Assembly (NCBI GenBank): GCA_002409965.1 | Contig: DHON01000029.1 | Coordinates: 22,166 to 56,648 of the forward strand | DNA from: Firmicutes bacterium UBA5389 | Lineage (GTDB): Bacteria; Bacillota; DTU025 | Direction: 5' to 3' | DNA length: 34,483 bases | Shown: positions 24,617-31,974 of the stretch, piece after piece | Layout of the letters: the number at the start of each line of letters is the position of its first letter | How positions within the stretch are numbered: the first letter of the stretch is position 1 | Position numbers and translations under genes: made by a program | The notes under the pieces: generated by a model | What the model was told of the DNA's origin: nothing | What the model saw: the letters and a program-made list of their open reading frames with translations, nothing else | The model's database searches: none

Positions 24617-24751
24617 CATTGATCGCCTGGGCGAGCGCAGGAGGAATCGCGGTGAGTGAGTAGAATAGAAAGTCGAGCCATACGCAAGCAGGAGCGACCT
24701 TGATCGGTTGAGTCTGCGATCAGGCAGGGTGAGATGTGGGAGGGGAGATTG

Positions 24752-26497
24752 TTGAACGTAAATCGCGCCAGGAGGTTCTGCGGCATGCTGGCCGTGGTGA
24801 TAGTGGCGATGCTCATAGCTTCGTCGGCCGCGCTGGCTGCGCCGGGCACAACGCTTGGCAGAGTGACGGCAATAGAGGTGCAGGGCAACAGCAGGATCGA
24901 CTCTGATGCCATCATCAATGCAATGACCATCAAGATAGGTGACCAGTTGAGTGAAGATGCCGTCAGAGAGAGTTTCACCGCTATCGATGCCCTGGGTTGG
25001 TTCGCTGATCTGGGAGCGAACACCATCCCATACCTGGGCGGAGTGAAGCTGATCGTTCTCGTCAGCGAATTCCCAGTTGTGAGCAGCATCAATGTGAGCG
25101 GAAATACGCTTGTATCCACGAAGGAACTGCTCGGAGTGATGGCGCTCAAGCCAGATTCTCAGCTGAACTCGAATCAGCTCCGCTCCGATCTCGAAGCCGT
25201 TGGGAAGCACTACCACGAAAAGGGCTACTGGGCTAGCATTGAGCCTTCTCTTTCTGAGGACGGAGAACTCACCCTGCATCTGGTGGAGTGGACTGTAGCC
25301 GATGTAAAGATATCGGGCAATGAAAAGACAAAAGCCCAGGTGATCCGGCGCGCGATCCAAACCAAGCCTGGCGACTACATCAACGTCAACAAGATCAACG
25401 AAGACCGTCGCAAGATATACCTGCTGGGCGCGTTCGAGAACGTTGAGGCCGCTGTCGAGCCGGTGCCGGGCAAGCACGAGTACGTGATCGATTACGTTCT
25501 CACTGAAAGAAAGACCGGCATTGCCAATTTGAGCCTGGCCTACAGCTCGGCTGATGGTCTCATGGGGTTCATAGAACTCGGCGACCAGAACTTCCTCGGC
25601 AACGCGCAGACGGTCAATGTCAAGGCCGAGTTTGCCAAGGGCAAGAGCAACTACGAGCTCGGCTTCTACGAGCCGTGGGTGGGCAAGTCGGGTAAGACCT
25701 CTTTAGGATTCAATGTGTTCAGCAAGTCGTCTGAGAAGAAGTACACTCCTCCTGCTTCAGAAGATGAGGGCGACGGCGGTGCTGGGTCAGAACCCGATCC
25801 TGTGAAGTACACCGAGGGCCGAACCGGCGGCGATGTAACTGTAGGCCGCACGCTCTCCTTGAACACCAAGGCGTATCTCAGGCTCAAGATGGACAACGCC
25901 GTCACCCGAGCGACTGACCCAACCCAAGAGGGCGCCGGCGATATTCCCAAGGGCGGCATAACCCGATCTCTCACGGTGTCAGCCGTGAACGATACCAGAG
26001 ACGACCTTTGGAACGCCTCGTCAGGGCACAGGCTATCGGGGTCGGTAGAGTACGCGGGCGGAGTTCTTGGCGGCGACAACGCCTTCACTAGGGTCGAAGG
26101 CGAAGGGTCCGCCTACTACCAGGTTCGCGATGGCCACGTGCTGGCCGGGCGACTCAGCGCAGGATTCGGCGTCAACCCGCTGCCCGACCAGGAGCGGTTC
26201 AAGCTGGGCGGCGCCGAGACCGTGCGTGGCTACAAGTACGGCGACATGGAAGGAGACCGCATGACCCTCGCGAACGTCGAATACCGTTTCAAGATAACCA
26301 AGGGTTTGCAGGGCGTGGTGTTCTGTGACGCTGGCCAGGCATGGAACGCGCAGGACTCCTTCACGGTTGACCAGACCAAGATCGGATATGGAGTGGGCGT
26401 GCGAGTCTCCGTGCCGGTGCTGGGCTTGATCCGCATTGACTATGGGATCGCTGAAGGTCGCGGCCAGGCTTACTTCAGTTTCGGACAGACCTTCTAG
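24752..26497 (+). CDS. Omp85-family outer-membrane assembly protein (BamA/TamA-like)
   Basis: The 581-residue product inserts beta-barrel proteins into the outer membrane. It has a signal peptide (cleavage after SAALA, about residue 29), three POTRA-like repeats (about 36-108, 110-181, 182-253) and a C-terminal barrel (257-581). The barrel contains the family's VRGY motif (491-494) in the inward loop and ends in a terminal Phe (FSFGQTF). E. coli BamA has five POTRAs and TamA three, so with TamB next door it could be TamA-like, or the sole Omp85. An acidic Pro/Gly-rich loop follows residue 330. TTG 24752 is preferred because GGGAGGGGA lies just upstream; ATG 24734 lacks a ribosome site. Confidence 0.92.
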   Translation: MNVNRARRFCGMLAVVIVAMLIASSAALAAPGTTLGRVTAIEVQGNSRIDSDAIINAMTIKIGDQLSEDAVRESFTAIDALGWFADLGANTIPYLGGVKLIVLVSEFPVVSSINVSGNTLVSTKELLGVMALKPDSQLNSNQLRSDLEAVGKHYHEKGYWASIEPSLSEDGELTLHLVEWTVADVKISGNEKTKAQVIRRAIQTKPGDYINVNKINEDRRKIYLLGAFENVEAAVEPVPGKHEYVIDYVLTERKTGIANLSLAYSSADGLMGFIELGDQNFLGNAQTVNVKAEFAKGKSNYELGFYEPWVGKSGKTSLGFNVFSKSSEKKYTPPASEDEGDGGAGSEPDPVKYTEGRTGGDVTVGRTLSLNTKAYLRLKMDNAVTRATDPTQEGAGDIPKGGITRSLTVSAVNDTRDDLWNASSGHRLSGSVEYAGGVLGGDNAFTRVEGEGSAYYQVRDGHVLAGRLSAGFGVNPLPDQERFKLGGAETVRGYKYGDMEGDRMTLANVEYRFKITKGLQGVVFCDAGQAWNAQDSFTVDQTKIGYGVGVRVSVPVLGLIRIDYGIAEGRGQAYFSFGQTF

Positions 26498-26526
26498 GCG
26501 ACAGTCTAGGTCGGCTGTTGTATAAT
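26498..26526 (+). promoter_or_regulatory. Sigma-A promoter ahead of the ompH-lpt genes
   Basis: GCGACA (26498-26503), 17 bases, then a perfect TATAAT (26521-26526), starting at the Omp85 stop codon. The predicted start near 26533 falls at the base of the next hairpin. Confidence 0.6.
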
Positions 26527-26531
26527 TGGCT

Positions 26532-26553
26532 GGGCGCCGTCTGGTCGGCGCCC
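26532..26553 (+). promoter_or_regulatory. Hairpin at the 5' end of the ompH transcript
   Basis: GGGCGCC (26532-26538) pairs with GGCGCCC (26547-26553) around an 8-base loop. It would form the extreme 5' end of the transcript from the promoter just upstream. It could also stop read-through from the Omp85 gene, although no T tract follows. Confidence 0.5.
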
Positions 26554-26600
26554 TCTCTATGGCTGCATCGTCGTCGATGCGCGCGAGTGAGGCTACACAA

Positions 26601-27077
26601 ATGAAAGAGAGGATGACCTGCATGTTCAAGAACCTTCCTAAAGCACTTGTTACCTTGTTTATCTGCACTCTTCTAGTCGGCCTAGGGCTCGGCGTGACCA
26701 ACATGGCCGTTTCCCGGGCGGCGGGCGAGGCTGTTTCAATAGGCAAACTCGACGGCGCCAGGGTGGGGCAGGAATTCGGGGCCATGAAGACCGCTTGGGA
26801 GAACATCTCCAAGCAGAAGGCCACTCTGGAGAAGGAGCTCAACAAGAAGGCCGAAGGACAGGACGAGGAGAGCCAGAAGGCCCTGCTCGAGCAGTACAAC
26901 AAGAAGTACAACGATTATGCCCGCGATCAGCTGGATCCGGCTCAGAAGGCGCTGGAGACCGCCATAGCCGCCGTTGCCAAGGAGAAGGGCGTGACGGTTG
27001 TCCTCGATTCCAGCGTGGTGCATCTGGGCGGGGTGGATCTCACTGAAGCAGTGCTGAAGAAGGGCGGGGCCAAGTAG
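26601..27077 (+). CDS. OmpH/Skp-like periplasmic chaperone
   Basis: Skp-type chaperones carry unfolded outer-membrane proteins across the periplasm. The 158-residue product has an N-terminal hydrophobic export signal (about 14-36) and a long charged helical region (KQKATLEKELNKKAEGQDEESQKALLEQYNK and onward). It ends with the VAKEKGVTVVLDSSVVHLGGVDLTEAVLK tail typical of the OmpH family. It could be membrane-anchored or secreted. Starts at 26601 and 26622 both have GAGG 8-9 bases upstream. It lies between Omp85 and lpt genes, as in Proteobacteria and diderm Bacillota. Confidence 0.9.
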   Translation: MKERMTCMFKNLPKALVTLFICTLLVGLGLGVTNMAVSRAAGEAVSIGKLDGARVGQEFGAMKTAWENISKQKATLEKELNKKAEGQDEESQKALLEQYNKKYNDYARDQLDPAQKALETAIAAVAKEKGVTVVLDSSVVHLGGVDLTEAVLKKGGAK

Positions 27078-27145
27078 AACAGAGCTGCGACGACTTCCTG
27101 TCCGCTGGCGGCATCAGGGCGCTGCGGTATGGTGGTGTGGGAGGA

Positions 27146-27164
27146 CGGGGGCTACACGCCCCCG
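27146..27164 (+). terminator. GC hairpin between ompH and lptFG-lptD
   Basis: CGGGGGC (27146-27152) pairs perfectly with GCCCCCG (27158-27164) around a 5-base loop. No T tract follows, so it may reduce read-through or protect the mRNA rather than fully terminate. Confidence 0.4.
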
Positions 27165-27190
27165 CCTACCCGATTGAGAGGTATTGGCCC

Positions 27191-30100
27191 ATGAGGATTC
27201 TTGACAGGTACGTGGTTCGTGAGTTCATGGGCCCGTTTTTCCTGTCCATATCGGCATTCATCATCATAGTGCTCAGCGGGCAGCTGTTCATGCTGGTGGA
27301 TTTCATAATCCAGAAGAAGGTGCCATTGCTCGCTGTCGTCCGCATGCTGCTGTACAGTCTTCCCGGAATCGTGGTTCAGGTGCTCCCAATAGCCGTCTTG
27401 TTTGCGGTGCTGATAAGCCTGGGGCGTCTGGGAAGAGATTCCGAGCTCTCCACTATCCGCGCTTCGGGAGTCCCTTTCACACGGATCGTGCTTCCTCTGA
27501 TCATTGTGGGCGCCGTTGTGAGCGCTGTAGGGTTCTGGCTCGGCGAGACAGTGGTTCCATGGGCATCGCACAAATCGGAGACCATCGTGCGAGAGATCAT
27601 ACTCAAGGACTTCCTTCCCAGCATCGAACAGGACATCTTCTTCACGGCGCCGGGAGGTCGCCATTTCTACGTGGGCGAGGTCGACAAGGATCTGGGAACC
27701 ATGGAACGCGTTATGGTGTACGAGACCGAACACGGGTCCTTCCCGCGGATAGTATCTGCCCGCCGCGGTCGCGTCGGCCAAGGAACGTGGACTCTGGAAA
27801 ACGGCTCCATCCATGAACTGGATGCAGATGGGCATGTGAGGATGTCCATGTCCTTCGACAGGCTCGAGATCACCATGGACAGCACCATGGAGCAGTTTGC
27901 GTCCAGCCAGAAGACCCCCCAGGAGATGACGAGGAAGGAACTCAAGTCGCATATCGACCTGTTCGAGAAGAGCGGGATTCGCGTGGAAGGTCTGAGAGTC
28001 GAGTACCACCTCAAACTGGCTCAGCCCGTAGCGGCTCTGGTATTCGCGGTCATCGGCGCTCCCCTGGTAGTGAGGTCTCCGCGTCACGGCGGCGGGTATT
28101 TCGGGATAGTTGCCGCGGCTGTGCTGTCCTTTGCTTACTTCGTGGTTCAGGCAGTCGCCCGTTCCGTGGGCATGAAAGGCGCGATCCACCCCGTGACGGC
28201 CGTGTGGCTTCCTAACGTGGCGTTCCTAATACCGGGTGTGATCATGCTGGTCAAGGTGGACTGGCCGGGCAGGCCCAATGGACGCGGCAGCCGAAGGCAT
28301 GGCCAAACGGCGCTCGTCCTGGCTCTGGCGCTGGCTTGGGTCCTGTCGCTGCTGTTGGGTGTGCCGGCGAGCGCGGCTACGATTCCGGTACGCGCCAATG
28401 CCCAGCTGATGGTGTTCGACGGCGCGCTTGAGATCTGGGACCTGTCAGGAGAGGTCGAGATCACGTACAAGGACACAGTGATCCGCGGTGACCGCGCGCA
28501 GATAGACGCCGGCGCGAAAAGGGCCGTGATAACCGGGTCTGTATGGGTAGAACGCGGCGATGAGGTCCTAAAGGGCGCGGTCGCTACATATGACATGTCC
28601 ACAGGCGGCATCGTTGTTGAGCAGACGTGGGCGAAGCTCCAAGATGACCAGGTAAAAGGCTTTCTGTTCCTGTCGGGCGCTGGACTTGTCAAGAAGGACA
28701 ACTATCTTCGGCTGTCGGAAGGGTCCGTGACCACCTGCGACCTTGACAAGCCGCACTGGCGCATTGAGGTACGCGAACTCGAGGTCTATCCGGATGACAG
28801 GATCGTGTTGCGGTCGGTCTCCTATTACGAGGGGAACGTCAAGCTGCTGTCGCTCCCACGGCTTACGATTCCTCTGAAAGAGGACCAGCGCCTGGAGCTG
28901 CCAAAGATCGGATACGGCGCTCGCGAAGGTTGGTACGTGAAGACGCAGTATAATTACAGGCTCAGCGACATATCCTCTGGGTCGCTGCATGCCGACTACT
29001 ACCAGCTGCTCGGGCCGGCCGCGGGCGTGCGAAACCAGCTGAAGCTGGGCGCCGCCGGGGTTGTCACCGTGTACTTGTACGAACTGTGGAACCGGGCCAC
29101 CGGCAACGGGGATACTACTGTGGAGCTCTCACACTCCGTGGACCTTCCTGCCGACATCAAGGCCAAGGCGGGCTACAGCTACCGCGACTACTCGGGGCTG
29201 GCCGGCGCGGCATCGCCCACGATCGAGCAAACCTACACGCTCAGCTTGGACAGGCGCGTCGAGGGGGCTAACACGTCTTTCGCCTACACCCGGCGTAACC
29301 TGGAATCATCGCAGAATGCGGAGAATACATCCATATCTTTCCGGCACTCGTCCACGCTGCCGCTCGAGATCAAGCTTGCATCGGATGTGGGCTATCGGCG
29401 TCAAGTCAAGGGCGAGGATATCACTATGAACGTGTTGAACTACAGGGTGCAAGCGGACAAGAAGATAGGAGTGTTCTCACTCACGGGATTGGCTCAGGCG
29501 CAGGTATACGTGGAGGATGAATCCACCGCAGATCCGGATACGAAGCCTCCGCCGTGGAAGGCTCTGAGAAGGCTCCCGGAGTTGACGGCTGCGTCCAGCC
29601 GGATTCCCCTGGGGAGCGCGCCGCTGTCGGTCGCCGTGAAAGGGGTGGTGGGCCGCTACACGGAGGACGCGATAAGGGATGGGGTGCGTTCTGAGGTCAC
29701 TGCCGGGAAAGCAGGGGTGGACGTGACTTTGAGAATGGACCAGCAGGGCGTGAACAAGCGGCTGTCGGTGGACGGCTTGGTCCGTGGTGTTTTCGACGCG
29801 TACGAAGGAACTCATGGGCGTGCCGCCTTGGGGTACTCCGCGGGCGTTCAGGTGAAGCCGTCTGCCGGTACAACCCTCCGGCTGAGCTACGACCAGATGG
29901 CCGTGTCGGGGGCATCGCCGTTCAGGTTCGACGCGATCAGCCCCTCGAGCAAAGTCGGAGCGAGGCTCACGTCCGCGCTGGGGCCTCTCAGGCTGACGAT
30001 GGCCTCGGCCTATGACCTCAAGTACGGGACGTTTGATACGCTGACTGCAACTGCGCAGGCCGAGGTGTCAAAGGGAGTGTCCATCGAGCTATCGGGCGGA

Positions 30101-30469
30101 TACGACATCCAGCGGGCGGCGGCCAAATCCCTGCTGGGCAGGGTGGTAATACAGCCTTCGCCCCAGTTCCAGTTGAAGGCGGGGGGCAACTATGATTTCG
30201 CGCGGGCGCAGATAACGAGGGTAGAGTCGTCGGCCGATGTGCGCCTTTCGCCCGATTGGCGCGTGCAGTGGGTCGCTGTGTACGACCTGGTAAAAGGGGG
30301 TCTTGTGCGGGGCGACATCGGGGTGACGCGCGATCTGCACTGCAGGGAGATAGCGATAACGTATCAATACGCCACAAGACGCGTGTGGCTGGAGTTCCGC
30401 CTCAAGGCTTTCCCAGGCACGCCTCTTGGCTTCGGGCTTGGCGAAGACGGAGTCATCTTCGGGCAGTAA
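27191..30469 (+). CDS. LptF/LptG permease fused to LptD outer-membrane LPS translocon
   Basis: One uninterrupted 1092-codon frame joins two proteins that are normally separate. Residues 1-357 are an LptF/G permease: helices at about 14-39, 53-77 and 97-118, the conserved GRDSELSTIRASG coupling segment (81-93), a periplasmic beta domain, then helices at 278-294, 302-322 and 336-355. Residues 358-395 are a basic then hydrophobic segment ending ASA, like a complete signal peptide. Residues 396-1092 are LptD: an OstA-type beta domain (about 404-520), SVTTCDLDKPHW and a long C-terminal barrel. The only cysteines in the protein are Cys516 and Cys1051, positioned like the LptD disulfide partners. 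ATG 27191 follows AGAGG by 9 bases. The chain may be cleaved at 395/396. lptC follows 14 bases later. Confidence 0.9.
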   Translation: MRILDRYVVREFMGPFFLSISAFIIIVLSGQLFMLVDFIIQKKVPLLAVVRMLLYSLPGIVVQVLPIAVLFAVLISLGRLGRDSELSTIRASGVPFTRIVLPLIIVGAVVSAVGFWLGETVVPWASHKSETIVREIILKDFLPSIEQDIFFTAPGGRHFYVGEVDKDLGTMERVMVYETEHGSFPRIVSARRGRVGQGTWTLENGSIHELDADGHVRMSMSFDRLEITMDSTMEQFASSQKTPQEMTRKELKSHIDLFEKSGIRVEGLRVEYHLKLAQPVAALVFAVIGAPLVVRSPRHGGGYFGIVAAAVLSFAYFVVQAVARSVGMKGAIHPVTAVWLPNVAFLIPGVIMLVKVDWPGRPNGRGSRRHGQTALVLALALAWVLSLLLGVPASAATIPVRANAQLMVFDGALEIWDLSGEVEITYKDTVIRGDRAQIDAGAKRAVITGSVWVERGDEVLKGAVATYDMSTGGIVVEQTWAKLQDDQVKGFLFLSGAGLVKKDNYLRLSEGSVTTCDLDKPHWRIEVRELEVYPDDRIVLRSVSYYEGNVKLLSLPRLTIPLKEDQRLELPKIGYGAREGWYVKTQYNYRLSDISSGSLHADYYQLLGPAAGVRNQLKLGAAGVVTVYLYELWNRATGNGDTTVELSHSVDLPADIKAKAGYSYRDYSGLAGAASPTIEQTYTLSLDRRVEGANTSFAYTRRNLESSQNAENTSISFRHSSTLPLEIKLASDVGYRRQVKGEDITMNVLNYRVQADKKIGVFSLTGLAQAQVYVEDESTADPDTKPPPWKALRRLPELTAASSRIPLGSAPLSVAVKGVVGRYTEDAIRDGVRSEVTAGKAGVDVTLRMDQQGVNKRLSVDGLVRGVFDAYEGTHGRAALGYSAGVQVKPSAGTTLRLSYDQMAVSGASPFRFDAISPSSKVGARLTSALGPLRLTMASAYDLKYGTFDTLTATAQAEVSKGVSIELSGGYDIQRAAAKSLLGRVVIQPSPQFQLKAGGNYDFARAQITRVESSADVRLSPDWRVQWVAVYDLVKGGLVRGDIGVTRDLHCREIAITYQYATRRVWLEFRLKAFPGTPLGFGLGEDGVIFGQ

Positions 30470-30483
30470 TGGGGGGTCGGCTC

Positions 30484-31173
30484 ATGAGTGCGAAGCTGTT
30501 GAAGGCGGTCAGCGTGTCACTGGCGGTCCTCCTTGCTTTGGGGTTGATATATGCGTTCGTGATCAACCGGCCTGATCCGCCTCTGAGCGCGCAGGCCGGC
30601 GACGGGGGTCTCGCCAAGCAGCGGGCGACCTCTCGCGGACTGCTGTTCGACGGCGTGAGGGTGGAGGGGCGCGAGGGCGGTGAGAGGGTGTGGCTGCTTT
30701 CGGCGGCGCGGGTGGAGGCTGGGGCGGGCGATGGCCGGGCTGAGATGTACCAGATAACTGAGGGCGAGATCTACAAGGACGGCCAGCCGCACCTCACTTT
30801 CAGCGCCGGCCGGGGTGTATACGATAGCAGGACCGGCCAGTTGCGTCTGGACAAAGGGGTCCAGGTGCTGTCGGACGGCAAGGACTTTCTTGCCACTGAT
30901 GAAGTCGTGTGGGATCCGAAGCAGTCCAGGGTGGTCATACCGGGCAAGACGGAGATCGTCACATCGCGCGGCGCGATGACAGTCGGGCAGCTCGAAATGG
31001 ACATCGCAGCAGACCAGATCCATACCGCCGGCGATGTGCTCGTCAGAGAGGCCGAAGGGAAGCGCAGTTTCAGTGTGAAGAGCGAAGACATCCTCTTCAG
31101 CGGCAACGGCGAGTCGTTCGAGGCCCGGGGCGAGACCACTATCCAGTTCGATCTGGATGATTCCGAGGAGTAG
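30484..31173 (+). CDS. lptC: LptC-like LPS export protein
   Basis: LptC is an inner-membrane-anchored periplasmic protein that passes LPS from the LptB2FG pump to LptA. The 229-residue product has one N-terminal helix (about 7-26), then beta-rich sequence with FDGVRVEGREGGERVWLLSAARVE and later HLTFSAGRGVYDSRTGQLRL, in line with the LptC/OstA fold. ATG 30484 follows a GGGGGG tract. It lies between lptFG-lptD and lptA, as expected. Confidence 0.88.
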   Translation: MSAKLLKAVSVSLAVLLALGLIYAFVINRPDPPLSAQAGDGGLAKQRATSRGLLFDGVRVEGREGGERVWLLSAARVEAGAGDGRAEMYQITEGEIYKDGQPHLTFSAGRGVYDSRTGQLRLDKGVQVLSDGKDFLATDEVVWDPKQSRVVIPGKTEIVTSRGAMTVGQLEMDIAADQIHTAGDVLVREAEGKRSFSVKSEDILFSGNGESFEARGETTIQFDLDDSEE

Positions 31174-31192
31174 TGTGGGGGAGGGGAGATAC

Positions 31193-31867
31193 ATGAGGCG
31201 GGTTGCGCGAGGGGGAACAGCGCTGCTTGCTCTGGTCGCCCTGGTTGTGCTGGCGATGGCCGCTGGGGCGCAGGCCAAGGAGGTTAAGGTGACGGCGCGC
31301 CAGTCCGTGGAGCACAGCGGCGCAAAGGGCGATACAGTGATCGAAGGCGGGCTCACGATAGAGTACGACGACATACTGATCACGGCTGAACGCGCCACGG
31401 TGAACATGGGTGCGGGCGTTGCCAGGCTCGCTGGAAAGGTCGCGCTCGTTCAGGGAGACGTCCAGATCGACTGCGATTCCATGGATCTGAATATCAAGAA
31501 GAAGACGGCGGCAGTCGCGGGCAATGTCCGGCTGCAAAAGCGTGAGACGCAGGTTGCGAAGGATGAGTCGGGAAAGCCGAAGGTCTCGGTGGTGACGCTG
31601 ACCTGCGCTGCCATGGAGATCTTCACGGATACGCAGAACTTCAATGCGTCTGGCAAGGTGTCGATTGTCAAGGACGGACAGCGGGCGCAGGCGGAACAGG
31701 CTTCCTACAACAACGCCGGGAAGGTCTTGACTCTGACCGGGTCGGTGTCCATCCAGGGCGAGGAGAACGAGAGCATAAAGTGCGACCGCGCCGAACTGCA
31801 CACTGACCAAGTACTGGTGAAGGCTGAAGGCGAGAACATGGAGATCACATTCGAAATCGAAGAGTGA
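31193..31867 (+). CDS. lptA: LptA-like periplasmic LPS bridge protein (OstA family)
   Basis: LptA forms the periplasmic beta bridge between LptC and LptD. The 224-residue product has a signal peptide (cleavage near AGAQAKE, about residue 28), then repeated OstA-type strands such as IEYDDILITAERATVNM, GDVQIDCDSMDLNIKKKTAAVAGNVRLQ and the final TDQVLVKAEGENMEITFEIEE. ATG 31193 follows a strong GGGGGAGGGGAGA. lptB, which usually follows lptA, is not the next gene here. Confidence 0.92.
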   Translation: MRRVARGGTALLALVALVVLAMAAGAQAKEVKVTARQSVEHSGAKGDTVIEGGLTIEYDDILITAERATVNMGAGVARLAGKVALVQGDVQIDCDSMDLNIKKKTAAVAGNVRLQKRETQVAKDESGKPKVSVVTLTCAAMEIFTDTQNFNASGKVSIVKDGQRAQAEQASYNNAGKVLTLTGSVSIQGEENESIKCDRAELHTDQVLVKAEGENMEITFEIEE

Positions 31868-31939
31868 TAGGGAACTGGGCTGTGGGCCTGTAATGTGGCA
31901 ATTGGACGAGAAAATTACATACAGGAAGGCTGGCCCCCG

Positions 31940-31948
31940 TGCTATAAT
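31940..31948 (+). promoter_or_regulatory. Extended -10 promoter after lptA
   Basis: TGC followed by TATAAT (31943-31948) is an extended -10 element with no good -35. The predicted start near 31955 gives a leader of about 20 bases containing AGGGGG before the ATG at 31975, starting a new transcription unit. Confidence 0.6.
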
Positions 31949-31974
31949 TGCGAATGAATAGGGGGTTTAGCTGG

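Noticed and set aside
28244..28258. Internal start (ATG 28244 or GTG 28256) making LptD a separate protein
   Set aside because: Neither codon has a convincing ribosome binding site and no stop separates the two halves, so I annotate one gene, while leaving later cleavage open.
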